Part shown: positions 1-8,939 of the stretch, in pieces | How positions within the stretch are numbered: the first letter of the stretch is position 1 | How the letters are laid out: each line of letters opens with the position of its first letter | Assembly: GCF_037969725.1 (NCBI RefSeq) | Contig: NZ_CP150203.1 | Coordinates: 3,674,001-3,738,000 of the forward strand | DNA length: 64,000 bases | DNA from: Paenibacillus sp. FSL W8-0426 | GTDB lineage: Bacteria; Bacillota; Bacilli; Paenibacillales; Paenibacillaceae | Direction: 5' to 3' | Made by a program: the position numbers and the translations under genes | The notes under the pieces: model-generated | What the model saw: the letters and a program-made list of their open reading frames with translations, nothing else | Databases searched by the model: none | Told to the model about the DNA's origin: nothing

Positions 1-352
1 AAAGCGCCAGCGTAATTGCGGTAACAAACCCAAGCACCAGTTTGATCGAACTCATGACAAGCGTATTTCGCAGCACCCGATAGAAGGTATGATCCTCAAA
101 GAGGGTCTGAAAATGTTTCCATCCCACCCACTGCTGATCCGTAAATGCTCTGGCCGGCTTGAAGTTCTGGAAAGCCATCGTCCAGCCCCATAATGGCAAA
201 TACTTGAAGACAAACGCCCAGACGACAAAAGGAATACACATCCAGGCCAGCGTTCGTTGCTGCACAAGTCGTTTCCAAAAAGAGGTTGCTATGGTTCCCT
301 TCGGGCCGGAAGCCGGCGGCATAGCTTGAAGAGATGCATTCGGTTTCTCCAC
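1..352 (-). CDS. LplB-type sugar ABC transporter permease, N-terminal part (cut by window edge)
   Basis: The first about 117 residues of an inner-membrane permease of a CUT1 carbohydrate importer run off the left edge of the window. The start is a GTG with an AGGAG Shine-Dalgarno 10 nt upstream. A hydrophilic N-terminus is followed by a membrane segment at about residues 35-57 ending in KYLPLWGW, then AFQNFKPARAF, a pattern usual in LplB/YteP-like permeases. It lies 107 nt downstream of two tandem binding-protein genes on the same strand, so it should form the channel for them. A second permease (LplC-like) is expected beyond the edge. Family is fairly sure; the substrate is unknown. Confidence 0.8.
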   Translation of the reverse strand, partial: MEKPNASLQAMPPASGPKGTIATSFWKRLVQQRTLAWMCIPFVVWAFVFKYLPLWGWTMAFQNFKPARAFTDQQWVGWKHFQTLFEDHTFYRVLRNTLVMSSIKLVLGFVTAITLAL

Positions 353-459
353 GATGCAGATGCTCCTTTCCCATGCTGTTATTCATGCGCGGAAAAGCCT
401 GGTTAACAGGTAGTCAACGTCTTCTCCAGCGCACGTAACAGTTTGTTTTGACCATCAAT

Positions 460-2136
460 TTACCATTTGCCTGCAATCCGGTTTTGGACAATCTCGGTGA
501 TGGTTTTCTCGTAGCCTGCTTTGTCCAGCTTGTTCAATTCGGTCATGTAGGCATTCCACAGATTGTCGAAGTTCGCTGGTGTACCCAGGATCATCTCGGG
601 CAAATATTTACGCTGCAAATCATCCGATTTCGTTGTAAAAATCTGTTCCGGTGAGCCCTGCTCCAGTGCAATGGACCATGCTGGGAACCACGGACGCTCT
701 TCCGGCTTGTTGAATAGTTCACTAAAGCTCTGGATGCCGTAGGCTTCTAGGAATTTCTTATCTCCTTCGGTGTATGTTGCCGCGACTACTTCAGGCTGAT
801 TCCCCGGACTGTATGCGTTTCCATCAGAGAGGGTGGATTCTCCTCCATAGCGCGGCCAGTCTGTACCGAAATACGTAAAGCCGAATTTGCGGCTCAACTC
901 CAGATCATCATGCATTTTCCGTTGATCATCGTTCGCATAATAGTAGCGGCCTTTTTCATCCACGCTGTAGGTTTCATCCTTGATGCCCCACTGTACCAAA
1001 ATCTGATTCTCTTCTTTCAGCAAATTGTCAAAATACTTGATGATACGTACCGGGTCTTTGGCATTAACCGAAATTCCGGTTGCATAGTTGTTTACAAAGC
1101 CGGGAGGATCAATGTACTGATCCTTGATGCTCTTGTCAAAGACAATCGGAAGAGGTGCATAACGCTTCTCATCAATGCCTGCTGCAAGCAGGTTTTTGGA
1201 GGCATCCCCGATCTGCCAGCCATAGTTAAAATATCCGAGAACACGACCCGAAGTCAGTTTGGCCAGATATTGGTCCTTGTTCATCGTGAAGGACTCCGGA
1301 TCAAGCATGCCTTTGGCGTTAATTTCGTTCAGCTTCTTGATCCACCGTTTCTGCTCATCGGTTCCGGCAACCACCTTGGCTTCATGGGTCTTCATATCGA
1401 CCATAACGCTGCCGTCATTCGGATATCCAGCGAGGTGCATGGCCGGATTTTGCAGGGTGAAAAAGTTGTTGGCTACGCCCGCAAGGGATACAAAACCGAT
1501 CGTTTCCGCTCCGTCAACCGTAGGATGTTTCTCCTTGTAGTCCTCGATCAGGTCGAAGTATTCGTCCAGCGTAGTTATCTTCGGATAGTCAAACTCCTTA
1601 AGCACAGAACGCTGAATCCAGAAAGCTCCCCCGCCTATATTGGGGCTGCCCGAGTATTCTCCCTGATTGGCTGTATACGGCAGCGCGTAGATTTTTCCGT
1701 CTTCCGCGTTTCTCATTTTGTCAAAGTACGGTCCATACACCTTCTTGATATTCGGTCCGTACTCCTCAATCAGATCATCCAGCGGAATGTAAGCTCCGGC
1801 ATCCAGCAGCTTCGACATCTCTCCGCTGGAGCTGATGACATCCGGGTAGTCTCCGCTCGCAATCATGACGCCGGCCTTGGTCGCGCTGTCCCCAACCAGG
1901 TATTCCATTTTCCAGTCCACGCCCGTCTGTTCCTGCAAGGCCTTGCCAATCGTTGTTTCACTTGCCAAGGTGTCCTTCTTGCCCGAAGAGAACAGGTAAT
2001 AGGAGAATGTAACCGGACTGTTATCCTCTTCACCTGCAGCTGCAGGCGCTGGGGTTGAATGGTTCGCGCTGCATCCTGCCAGCAGGGCGATCAGCGCTGC
2101 AGCCAAGCCTGCCTTTTTCAAAGTCGGTTTCAACAT
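460..2136 (-). CDS. LplA-like extracellular sugar-binding lipoprotein (second of a tandem pair)
   Basis: A 558-residue solute-binding lipoprotein for a carbohydrate ABC importer, anchored outside the membrane. The N-terminus has Lys residues, a hydrophobic stretch and the lipobox LLAGC (Cys about residue 22), followed by a Ser/Ala/Pro linker. The body has the features of large (over 500 aa) Paenibacillus LplA-like proteins, including GDYPDVISSSGEM and DNLLKEENQILVQWG. The SD GGAGGG lies 8 nt before the ATG. It is very similar along its whole length to the gene just upstream, sharing many identical blocks, and is separated from it by only 40 nt, so this is a tandem duplication. The permease follows downstream. 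Ligand is unknown; a di- or oligosaccharide is the usual inference. Confidence 0.88.
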   Translation of the reverse strand: MLKPTLKKAGLAAALIALLAGCSANHSTPAPAAAGEEDNSPVTFSYYLFSSGKKDTLASETTIGKALQEQTGVDWKMEYLVGDSATKAGVMIASGDYPDVISSSGEMSKLLDAGAYIPLDDLIEEYGPNIKKVYGPYFDKMRNAEDGKIYALPYTANQGEYSGSPNIGGGAFWIQRSVLKEFDYPKITTLDEYFDLIEDYKEKHPTVDGAETIGFVSLAGVANNFFTLQNPAMHLAGYPNDGSVMVDMKTHEAKVVAGTDEQKRWIKKLNEINAKGMLDPESFTMNKDQYLAKLTSGRVLGYFNYGWQIGDASKNLLAAGIDEKRYAPLPIVFDKSIKDQYIDPPGFVNNYATGISVNAKDPVRIIKYFDNLLKEENQILVQWGIKDETYSVDEKGRYYYANDDQRKMHDDLELSRKFGFTYFGTDWPRYGGESTLSDGNAYSPGNQPEVVAATYTEGDKKFLEAYGIQSFSELFNKPEERPWFPAWSIALEQGSPEQIFTTKSDDLQRKYLPEMILGTPANFDNLWNAYMTELNKLDKAGYEKTITEIVQNRIAGKW

Positions 2137-2176
2137 GAATCAATCCCTCCAATGGTATAATCTCAATCGATATGCA

Positions 2177-3838
2177 TTACCACTTTCCTGCTACCCGGTC
2201 CTTTACAGCCTGTGTAATTGTAGCCTCGTACGTTTTCTTGTCCAATTGATTCAACTGGCCCATGTAATCATTCCAAGTATTTTCAAACGCCGTAGGCGAT
2301 TCCATGATCATTTTGGGCAGGAATTTTTTCTGAAGATCATCTGCCTTCGTAATGAAAATCTGTTCAGGTGAACCCTGCTCCAACGCAATGGACCATGCAG
2401 GGGACCAAGGGCGTTCATCCGGTGTGCTGAACAGCTCGGCAAACGTCTCTACGCCATACTTTTCCAGCAGCAGCTTGTCGCCGTCCGTGTAGCTGAAGGT
2501 AGCCACTTCGGGCTGATTGCCTGGGCCATAAGCATTCCCGTCCTTCAGCAAGGAGTTATTGCCGTATCGCGGCCAACTGTAGTTGAAATAGTCGAATCCA
2601 AACTTCTGGCTAAGTTCCGGATCTTCATGGTATTTGCGCTGCTCGTCATTTTCATAATAAAAGCGCCCTTCTTCATTCACGCTATACGTTTGATCCTGAA
2701 TGCCCCACTGTACCAGAATCTGATTTTCTTCCTTGAGCAAATTGTCAAAATACTTGATGATTCGTACTGGGTCCTTGGCCTTGACGGTTATGCCTACACC
2801 ATAGTTGTTCACAAAGCCCGGCGGATCGATATACTGGTCTTTGACAGTCTCATCGAACACGATCGGCAGCGCCACGTAACGCTTGTCATCGATTCCAGCC
2901 TTTTTGAGATTGCTTGTTGCGTCACCCACCTGCCAGGAATAACTGAAATATCCAAGCACCCGCCCGGAAGTCAGTTTGGCCAGATACTGATCCCGGTTCA
3001 TCGTAAAGGATTCCGGATCGAACATGCCTTGTGCGTTCACCTCGTTCAACTTCTGAATCCATTGTTTCTGATAATCAGACCCGGCTACGAGTTTCGCTTC
3101 ATGGCTCTGCATATCCACCATCACACTGCCATCATTCGGGTAACCTGCCAGATGCATGGCCGGATTTTGCAGGGTGAAGAAGCTGCTTGGTTCACCTGCA
3201 AGTGTGGCGAAGCCAATCGTGTCCTTGCCGTCCATCTGCGGATACTTCTGCTTGTAACGCTCAATCAAGTCGAAGTATTCGTCCAGAGTGCGGATTTGGG
3301 GATAATCGAACTCTTTCAACACCGCACGCTGAATGTAAAATCCCGTCTGAAAATTGGGTTCTGATACATATCCGATGTTGGCTGTGTACGGGAAGAAGTA
3401 AATCTGACCATCTTCCTGCCTAAACTTGTCCATGTAGGGACCATATACACGCTTGATATTCGGTCCGTATTGCTCAATCAGCTCATCCAGTGGAATAAAT
3501 GCACCTGCATCCATCAGCTTCGCCATCTCTCCACTGGAATCAATAATGTCCGGATAATCACCACTGGCAATCATGACACCTGCCTTGGTTGCACTGTCAC
3601 CTACCAGGTACTCCATCTTCCAATCCACACCCGTTTGTTCCTGAAGCTTCTGGCCGATCGTGGTGCTGCTTGCCAGAATGTCCTTCTTTCCCCCGCCAAA
3701 TGTAAAATACTTGAACGTAACCGGCGTATTGTCCTCGCTGTCTGGAGACGTTGCCTCCGGACTGGCTTTGTTGCAGCCAGCGAGCGTTAATGCGAGCAAG
3801 ATAACCAGACCTGTGAACAAAGATTTCTTTCTAAACAT
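2177..3838 (-). CDS. LplA-like extracellular sugar-binding lipoprotein (first of a tandem pair)
   Basis: A 553-residue lipoprotein binding component of a CUT1 sugar importer. The signal peptide ends in the lipobox LAGC (Cys about residue 22), followed by an acidic Ser/Pro linker. It keeps the same landmarks as its tandem paralogue, for example KMEYLVGDSATKAGVMIASG and NPAMHLAGYPNDGSVMVDM. Both copies are full length and uninterrupted, so neither looks like a pseudogene. It follows the sensor kinase gene by about 119 nt, and that gap carries a strong cre-like site. Expression is therefore probably under the adjacent kinase/AraC-type regulator and under carbon catabolite repression. Substrate cannot be read from sequence. 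Confidence 0.88.
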   Translation of the reverse strand: MFRKKSLFTGLVILLALTLAGCNKASPEATSPDSEDNTPVTFKYFTFGGGKKDILASSTTIGQKLQEQTGVDWKMEYLVGDSATKAGVMIASGDYPDIIDSSGEMAKLMDAGAFIPLDELIEQYGPNIKRVYGPYMDKFRQEDGQIYFFPYTANIGYVSEPNFQTGFYIQRAVLKEFDYPQIRTLDEYFDLIERYKQKYPQMDGKDTIGFATLAGEPSSFFTLQNPAMHLAGYPNDGSVMVDMQSHEAKLVAGSDYQKQWIQKLNEVNAQGMFDPESFTMNRDQYLAKLTSGRVLGYFSYSWQVGDATSNLKKAGIDDKRYVALPIVFDETVKDQYIDPPGFVNNYGVGITVKAKDPVRIIKYFDNLLKEENQILVQWGIQDQTYSVNEEGRFYYENDEQRKYHEDPELSQKFGFDYFNYSWPRYGNNSLLKDGNAYGPGNQPEVATFSYTDGDKLLLEKYGVETFAELFSTPDERPWSPAWSIALEQGSPEQIFITKADDLQKKFLPKMIMESPTAFENTWNDYMGQLNQLDKKTYEATITQAVKDRVAGKW

Positions 3839-3894
3839 GTGGTAGATGCCCCCCTTTGACGACCTTCGTATCGTGAAGCATCCTCAATATATCA

Positions 3895-3908
3895 AGATAG
3901 CGCTTACA
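3895..3908 (-). promoter_or_regulatory. cre-like CcpA site upstream of the binding-protein genes
   Basis: On the minus strand this reads TGTAAGCGCTATCT, which matches the Bacillus cre consensus TGWAANCGNTNWCA at all but the last position. A TATATT -10-like box follows a few bases downstream and no good -35 is visible. This fits a promoter needing the AraC-type activator and repressible by CcpA. Further upstream, CTTTTC and CTTTC motifs recur about 20 bp apart and may be regulator half-sites; that part is weak. Confidence 0.5.
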
Positions 3909-3957
3909 ATGTTACCCATGAAAGTGTACCTTCTGCTTAGAAAAGTATATTGTCCCC

Positions 3958-5697
3958 TCAGTCACCACGCATGCACCTTTCATTCAGCGGCAGCTTGATC
4001 CGGATCTGTGTCCCTTCACCTTCCCGACTGTGAATGGAGAACGTGAAGCAGTCACCGTAACACAGTCTCAAGCGGCTATATGCATTCTTCATGCCGACAT
4101 GTTCCCCCATATCCGTGTTCTGATCCAGATACTTTAGCAGCTCTTCCAGCCTGGATGAAGACATGCCGATCCCGTTATCTTCGAGGCATATGTGAAGATG
4201 ATCATCTTCTGCGGATACGGAGAGCTGAATCAGACCTTGACCCGGCGTGGACTCAATCCCGTGAATGCTCGCATTTTCTACAAACGGAAGAATAACCATC
4301 TTTGGAATTCGAACCATAATCACCGCAGGGGCTGCCTCAATCCGGTACTGAAGCTTTTCGCCAAAACGATACTGCTGAATCTGCAAAAAGCTGTCGATCA
4401 GTTCCAGCTCTTCCTTCACCGTCACATGCTGCTGGTTCCAGCTGATCGATTTCCTGAACATTTTAGCCATATGATGTACGATTTTGGCTGTTTCCTTCTC
4501 GCCTTTGATCAGGCTCCGCATCCGCACGGATTCGAGCGTATTGAACAGAAAATGAGGATTAATCTGACTGTGAAGCGCATGAAGCTGTGCCTGCTGCTGT
4601 TTAAGTTCCAGATCTTTCTTCTGAATGTCCGCCAGGTACACCTCATCGATCAAGCTGCGAATCGTCTCGGTCATCCGGTTGAATTCCGTCGTAAGCTGAC
4701 CAATCTCGTCTCTCGCATTCTCAGGAGGGATGGTCTGAAAATTCTGCGTTTTTACTTTTTTCATATGTTTCAGAATGCGTACCAGTCTGACATGAATGGA
4801 TCTGGACATCGCTGCAATGATGATCGAAGGCAATACAAAATTAATACAGGCCAGCCAGACAACAGAGGAACGAGATTTTCGAACCTCCCGCAGGACAATC
4901 TCTTCATCCATAACGCCTTGCAGCGACCAGCCTTCCAGGTAGTTAATACCGGAATAGATGCTTTCAAACCGAATCGTCTGGTTCGGAAAATGAATCTTGC
5001 TGTACAGCTCCCCAATCCGGTTTCCCTGCGTGTCAGGGCCATTGGAAAAGCGGATATGCCCTTCCGGATCTACCAGGTACACGCTTCCGTCAAAACCACT
5101 GTTGCGAAAATGTTCCTTGATGACATCCATATTGAAGTCTATTTTCAACAATTGTTCGATACCTCCCGTATCCAGATTATCGAGTCGCTGAACAAGGCTG
5201 AGTGTCTGGTCCGTGGCAATCAATGCCGGATAAGGGGCAGAGTATGCCCGAAATTGCTCATACCAGTTCGTTTTGCGCACAGCCGCCGTCAGCCGTTCAA
5301 TGTACCCTGAGGATAAGATGGTTGGATTATCGGTGTATACCTGGTACCAGCGAATTCCCTGGCTGAGCTGTCCTGAAAATTCCCCTTTCAAATATGTATT
5401 GTAGGCCTGAATATATTCAAAATGACTGCCAAACGACCGGGACAATGTATCGTTAAACACAGGATCGGCATAGAACGAATACGATAAGGCCACTGCCTGA
5501 TCAACCGTAACGCGCAGGTCATTCCTCAGATTGTTCATGGCGACACCAGCGTCACGCGTTTTCTGACTGCGGATATTCGCCGTGGTTACTTGATAGAAAA
5601 CTACATTGGTAACCACGATGGGAATAAAAACAGACAGCACATACATGAGCAGCAGCTTGTCCCGAAGTTTCATGTAATTCAGATTCCACCGGATCAT
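3958..5697 (-). CDS. YesM-type sensor histidine kinase
   Basis: A 579-residue membrane kinase of the HPK7/YesM class that autophosphorylates and passes phosphate to the adjacent AraC-type regulator. A first membrane segment (about residues 14-37) is followed by a large extracellular sensor region, a second segment (about 280-300, VVWLACINFVLPSIII), a HAMP region with the ENARDEIGQLTTEFNRM pattern, the phospho-acceptor box SQINPHFLFNTLE (His about residue 385), and an ATPase domain with DNGIGM. The start overlaps the end of the regulator gene by 4 nt (ATGA), so the two are translationally coupled. Kinases of this class beside LplA-type transporters generally sense sugars directly or via the binding protein; the ligand here is unknown. 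Confidence 0.92.
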   Translation of the reverse strand: MIRWNLNYMKLRDKLLLMYVLSVFIPIVVTNVVFYQVTTANIRSQKTRDAGVAMNNLRNDLRVTVDQAVALSYSFYADPVFNDTLSRSFGSHFEYIQAYNTYLKGEFSGQLSQGIRWYQVYTDNPTILSSGYIERLTAAVRKTNWYEQFRAYSAPYPALIATDQTLSLVQRLDNLDTGGIEQLLKIDFNMDVIKEHFRNSGFDGSVYLVDPEGHIRFSNGPDTQGNRIGELYSKIHFPNQTIRFESIYSGINYLEGWSLQGVMDEEIVLREVRKSRSSVVWLACINFVLPSIIIAAMSRSIHVRLVRILKHMKKVKTQNFQTIPPENARDEIGQLTTEFNRMTETIRSLIDEVYLADIQKKDLELKQQQAQLHALHSQINPHFLFNTLESVRMRSLIKGEKETAKIVHHMAKMFRKSISWNQQHVTVKEELELIDSFLQIQQYRFGEKLQYRIEAAPAVIMVRIPKMVILPFVENASIHGIESTPGQGLIQLSVSAEDDHLHICLEDNGIGMSSSRLEELLKYLDQNTDMGEHVGMKNAYSRLRLCYGDCFTFSIHSREGEGTQIRIKLPLNERCMRGD

Positions 5698-7262
5698 TGG
5701 ACACCTCGCTGTCCATTTTCCTTCAGCAGATTACGGTAGGCTGTGGGTGACATCTTGACGATCTTCTCGAACTGGGTCACAAAATAATCGGCGTTCTGGA
5801 ACCCTACGCGGGCGGCGACCTCATACATTCTCAGATCCGTTTGACGAAGCAGCTTTTTCGCCTCCTGGATGCGCAGGTTCAGCAAATATTCATTGAAATA
5901 TTGATCGTAGCTTTTGCGAAACAGACGGCCCAAGTAGACCGGATTCATATAAAACAGGGCCGCAATGCTTTTGAGACTGATGTTCTCGGTATAATGGGCA
6001 TCAATGTATCGCTTAATCCTGCTGATATCCCCTTTGGATTGCTCCATCCGCAGCTGTGTGATGTACCCCTCTGCCTCCTTCAGGGCTGCCAGAAAAGCTT
6101 CCTTCAGCAGTTGCAAGCTCCAACCCTCATGACTTTGTTCTGCCAATGTCTTCAACCGCTGAAGCCCCGCGTCGGTTCCACCCATCTCATGAACGACCGC
6201 CAATATTCCCGTAATACAGCGCAGCAGAGAGCCGGTTACCGCTTGAGGGGAAAAGCGACGAGCATGAAAAAGCTCAAACATGTCATTTACAATCGCAAGG
6301 CACGCAGAGCGGTTCCGTTCCTCCAGACTCAGGATTAAGGGGTCAACATCTTCCTGATTCACATTAAACACATAAAGAGACTTGTCCCTGATATCCGTAT
6401 ACCGCACAAAACCTCCTTGTTCTGCATATTTGTGCTTGGCCGCCTCTGCCGCTTCCTCATAAGACCTCGGAATTTCGCATATTTCATGTACAAGTGTGCC
6501 TGCATAGAAACCCGAATCTGCATGTAAATGTTCGCTCAGTTCCTTGTGGATGGCATGCAGTTTGTCTTCCACATGACGTTTCGAAATTTGTCCCTTCCAT
6601 AACAGCATCAGACCAAATCTGCCGCGCTGCTCCTCCATGACGAAGATACTGAAACCATCCTCCTCCAATGGATGAAGACATTCGCGAAGTTGTTGAAGAG
6701 TCACTGTTCTCACTTCCAAACCCTGCTGCGGTTCAATCAGCGCAATCATCAAACTAGCCTGATGACCTATTCCAAGCATCTCGGCATATCGATGCTCTTC
6801 CGCCTTATGCACCTGGCCTTTGATCATGTTCTCCAGCATCAGGCTGCTGGCCTGTTCCTCTGGCAAAAAAACATGTTTGCGTTTCGTACGGATCAGGTTC
6901 CCCGCTTTTTGCAGCGTTGCTGTCATTTCTTCCTCATCGATCGGTTTCAGAATATAATCCTGAACCCCGTACCGAATAGCCTGCTGCGCATACTTGAAGT
7001 CGTGATAACCGCTAATAATGATGAATACGGGTTCCAGGTTCGGTGACTTCACCACGGAGCGAATCAGTTCCAACCCATCCAGAACAGGCATACGAATATC
7101 GGTAATAATTACATCCGGCTGCAGACACTCTGCCCTGTCCAGTGCTTCGAGACCGTTCTCCGCTTCTCCGGCGATCTCCATGCCGAGTCCATGCCAGTCA
7201 ATCAGTTCATGCATTCCTTTTCGAACAAACATCTCATCATCCACCAGCAATACCTTCAACAT
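5694..7262 (-). CDS. YesN-type response regulator, CheY receiver plus AraC DNA-binding domain
   Basis: A 522-residue cytoplasmic transcription activator. The receiver domain (residues 1-120) shows VDDE near the N-terminus, the phosphorylated Asp in DVIITDIRMP, and KPIDEEEM. A middle region (about 130-400) follows, as is usual in long YesN proteins. The C-terminal AraC domain (about 420-520) contains ISLKSIAALFYMNPVYLGRL and VAARVGFQNADYFVTQFEK. It is first in the operon, directly before its kinase, with SD AAGGGG before the ATG. It most likely activates the tandem lplA genes and permeases downstream. A weak cre-like site (about 7379-7392) lies upstream. Confidence 0.92.
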   Translation of the reverse strand: MLKVLLVDDEMFVRKGMHELIDWHGLGMEIAGEAENGLEALDRAECLQPDVIITDIRMPVLDGLELIRSVVKSPNLEPVFIIISGYHDFKYAQQAIRYGVQDYILKPIDEEEMTATLQKAGNLIRTKRKHVFLPEEQASSLMLENMIKGQVHKAEEHRYAEMLGIGHQASLMIALIEPQQGLEVRTVTLQQLRECLHPLEEDGFSIFVMEEQRGRFGLMLLWKGQISKRHVEDKLHAIHKELSEHLHADSGFYAGTLVHEICEIPRSYEEAAEAAKHKYAEQGGFVRYTDIRDKSLYVFNVNQEDVDPLILSLEERNRSACLAIVNDMFELFHARRFSPQAVTGSLLRCITGILAVVHEMGGTDAGLQRLKTLAEQSHEGWSLQLLKEAFLAALKEAEGYITQLRMEQSKGDISRIKRYIDAHYTENISLKSIAALFYMNPVYLGRLFRKSYDQYFNEYLLNLRIQEAKKLLRQTDLRMYEVAARVGFQNADYFVTQFEKIVKMSPTAYRNLLKENGQRGVQ

Positions 7263-7764
7263 TCAATCGTCCCCTTCCCTAACCAAAAAATAAACCGAAG
7301 GCATCGTTATTACCTCTGCCGAATCCGACACAGCTCCTGCATTGCAAAGTTTGGAATTTGGTTCAGAAACGCCTTATCGGAAAGCGTTTGCATTCTCTGA
7401 TTCAATGTGCCAGCTGGTTTACAGTTTATAGATTGTTGCCTGTAAATTCATTGCACGAATCGTCCTATTGATTGCGCGAAATGACAACCGATTCACGCCC
7501 AAAAGCAAGTATAACGTGTCTCAGATTCGTTACATTTTCAAATAGGCGAAATTGCACCAAATAGCTTCACCTCAGTTCGTTAGCATAGATCAGTTAATGA
7601 TGGGGCACGACAAAAAGACAAAGCAAAAGGAACGAAGCAGAATATCGATCTGTTTCGTCCCCTCTTTGCTTCATCATGGCAGCAGTCATAGACCTTTCAT
7701 CTGACGACTATAAGTAAACTGCTGTTGATCATGATTCTCCTTACCAAAGCATTCTTTGTTTCAA
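7263..7764. other. 500-bp intergenic region, weak cre-like site and a hairpin
   Basis: No coding region is convincing here. Positions 7379-7392 (GGAAAGCGTTTGCA) resemble a cre box with two mismatches and could repress the response regulator gene. Positions 7621-7671 contain a long imperfect inverted repeat (AAGCAAAAGGAACGAAGC against a TTCGTCCCCTCTTTGCTT arm) that could form a terminator-like stem, but no clear T run follows on either strand. The rest shows nothing I can name. Confidence 0.35.
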
Positions 7765-8160
7765 TCATTTTTCGTTTTGTTCCTTTACTTCCATTCCTCT
7801 AGTAAAAAAAACGATACCAATAGCAGCAAAAGTTACATAATTACTTATTCTTGCTATGACGTCTTCATCATTCTCGTAATTAATCCAAAACAAGAGGGCG
7901 AATGGCGAAATGATCATTAATACCTTCATAACCAACATAAATACATATTGGACTTTTTGCTTTCGTAAATTCCCTTTTGTTGAGGTTATTCTAAGGCTGA
8001 CCTTCGAAGAGTCATAGATGGTTATTAGTAATGCGATGATACTAGTGTATGCCGTTATTTTCGAGCTCATTTGAATCCATGGAATAAATGCTACTACGGC
8101 AATTCCTAGATAAATTCCTGCAGCTAGGTAAAAAAGGTTGCTTTTGATTTTTCTTTGCAA
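7765..8160 (-). CDS. Small membrane protein of unknown function
   Basis: An unrecognised membrane protein with four likely membrane segments in two hairpins, charged termini and a central basic loop (TKGNLRKQKVQ). The reading frame can extend to an ATG at 8199. However, a perfect TATAAT lies at 8201-8206 on the minus strand, which would start transcription at about that ATG. A GAGGAG SD sits 8 nt before an in-frame TTG at 8160, so the TTG start (131 residues) is preferred. It stands alone between convergent or unrelated genes. Confidence 0.65.
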   Translation of the reverse strand: MQRKIKSNLFYLAAGIYLGIAVVAFIPWIQMSSKITAYTSIIALLITIYDSSKVSLRITSTKGNLRKQKVQYVFMLVMKVLMIISPFALLFWINYENDEDVIARISNYVTFAAIGIVFFTRGMEVKEQNEK

Positions 8161-8255
8161 ACTCTCTCGCTCCTCACTTTTATATATCTGTTTTACCATG
8201 ATTATACAACAACAAGTTTTTGTAAACCTTGTATTATGAAATATCTCTGATTGGT

Positions 8256-8300
8256 GAACAACAAAAAGACCGCCGAGCTAAGCTCTGCCGTCCTTTGTTG
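8256..8300 (-). terminator. Rho-independent terminator after the 8329-8640 gene
   Basis: On the minus strand a stem GACGGCAGAGC / GCTCGGCGGTC with two mismatches is followed by TTTTTGTTG. It lies about 30 nt past the stop codon of the small gene to its right. Confidence 0.6.
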
Positions 8301-8328
8301 CAATTATTCGCTTGTATAATGGTAAGAA

Positions 8329-8640
8329 CTACATTTGCAGTTTATTCAATCCCTTTAATAGAATGGTTGTTTGCTGAATATCTCCGCCGCGATCAATATA
8401 CGCAGACCACTTGGGAAAAACCTCTTTGAAGAATTCATTTCCTAAATCGGTTAAATCTGAGCTTCGCAGCACCAAATCGTCTTTGAGCGAGCCATCCTCA
8501 TGGAAAGGTTCTATAACTATTAACTTGTGCTCTGCCAAAAAATTCATTAGTACCGTTGTCATTGAAGTAACTTGCTGTCGATAAGACAAGCTTTTGCTTC
8601 TTTTTAACATCGTGGGATAACTGTATCTTAATATACTCAC
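8329..8640 (-). CDS. Hypothetical protein, 103 residues
   Basis: I do not recognise this soluble protein. It begins (M)SILRYSYPTMLKRSK and ends with a Leu-rich stretch. The GTG start at 8640 is chosen because an extended SD, GAGGTGATC, ends 3 nt before it; the longer ATG-initiated frame (8661) would place this SD inside the gene. It has its own promoter (8677-8706) and terminator, so it is a single-gene unit. Confidence 0.65.
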   Translation of the reverse strand: MSILRYSYPTMLKRSKSLSYRQQVTSMTTVLMNFLAEHKLIVIEPFHEDGSLKDDLVLRSSDLTDLGNEFFKEVFPKWSAYIDRGGDIQQTTILLKGLNKLQM

Positions 8641-8676
8641 GCTGATCACCTCAAATTCCACCTACTGGTTATGACT

Positions 8677-8706
8677 ATTCTAATGTATACATAAATCACC
8701 AGTCAA
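8677..8706 (-). promoter_or_regulatory. Sigma-A-type promoter for the 8329-8640 gene
   Basis: On the minus strand a -35 box TTGACT (8706-8701) and a -10 box TAGAAT (8682-8677) are separated by 18 bp, about 40 nt upstream of the GTG start. Confidence 0.5.
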
Positions 8707-8939
8707 ATGAGGAGGATTCATGCCTATTATATATTCCCTACCTTAATCTCCCACTCTCTTTGCGCTGTCGTCATAAAAGCTGGACCTTGGGAGACAAAGG
8801 GACCATTGCGGGGACAAACAAACCTTCTTAATTCCATGTTCAAGTGGCACTACATCATCCAAATTCCGGTACAAATACTCCACTATCGAGCCGTAAGTAG
8901 CACCAAAGGTCGGTCATCAGATCAGTGGATCGTCTCTAT

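Noticed and set aside
910..2058. 382-codon plus-strand frame opposite the second binding protein
   Set aside because: It is the antisense shadow of a clear lipoprotein gene and carries no family motif.
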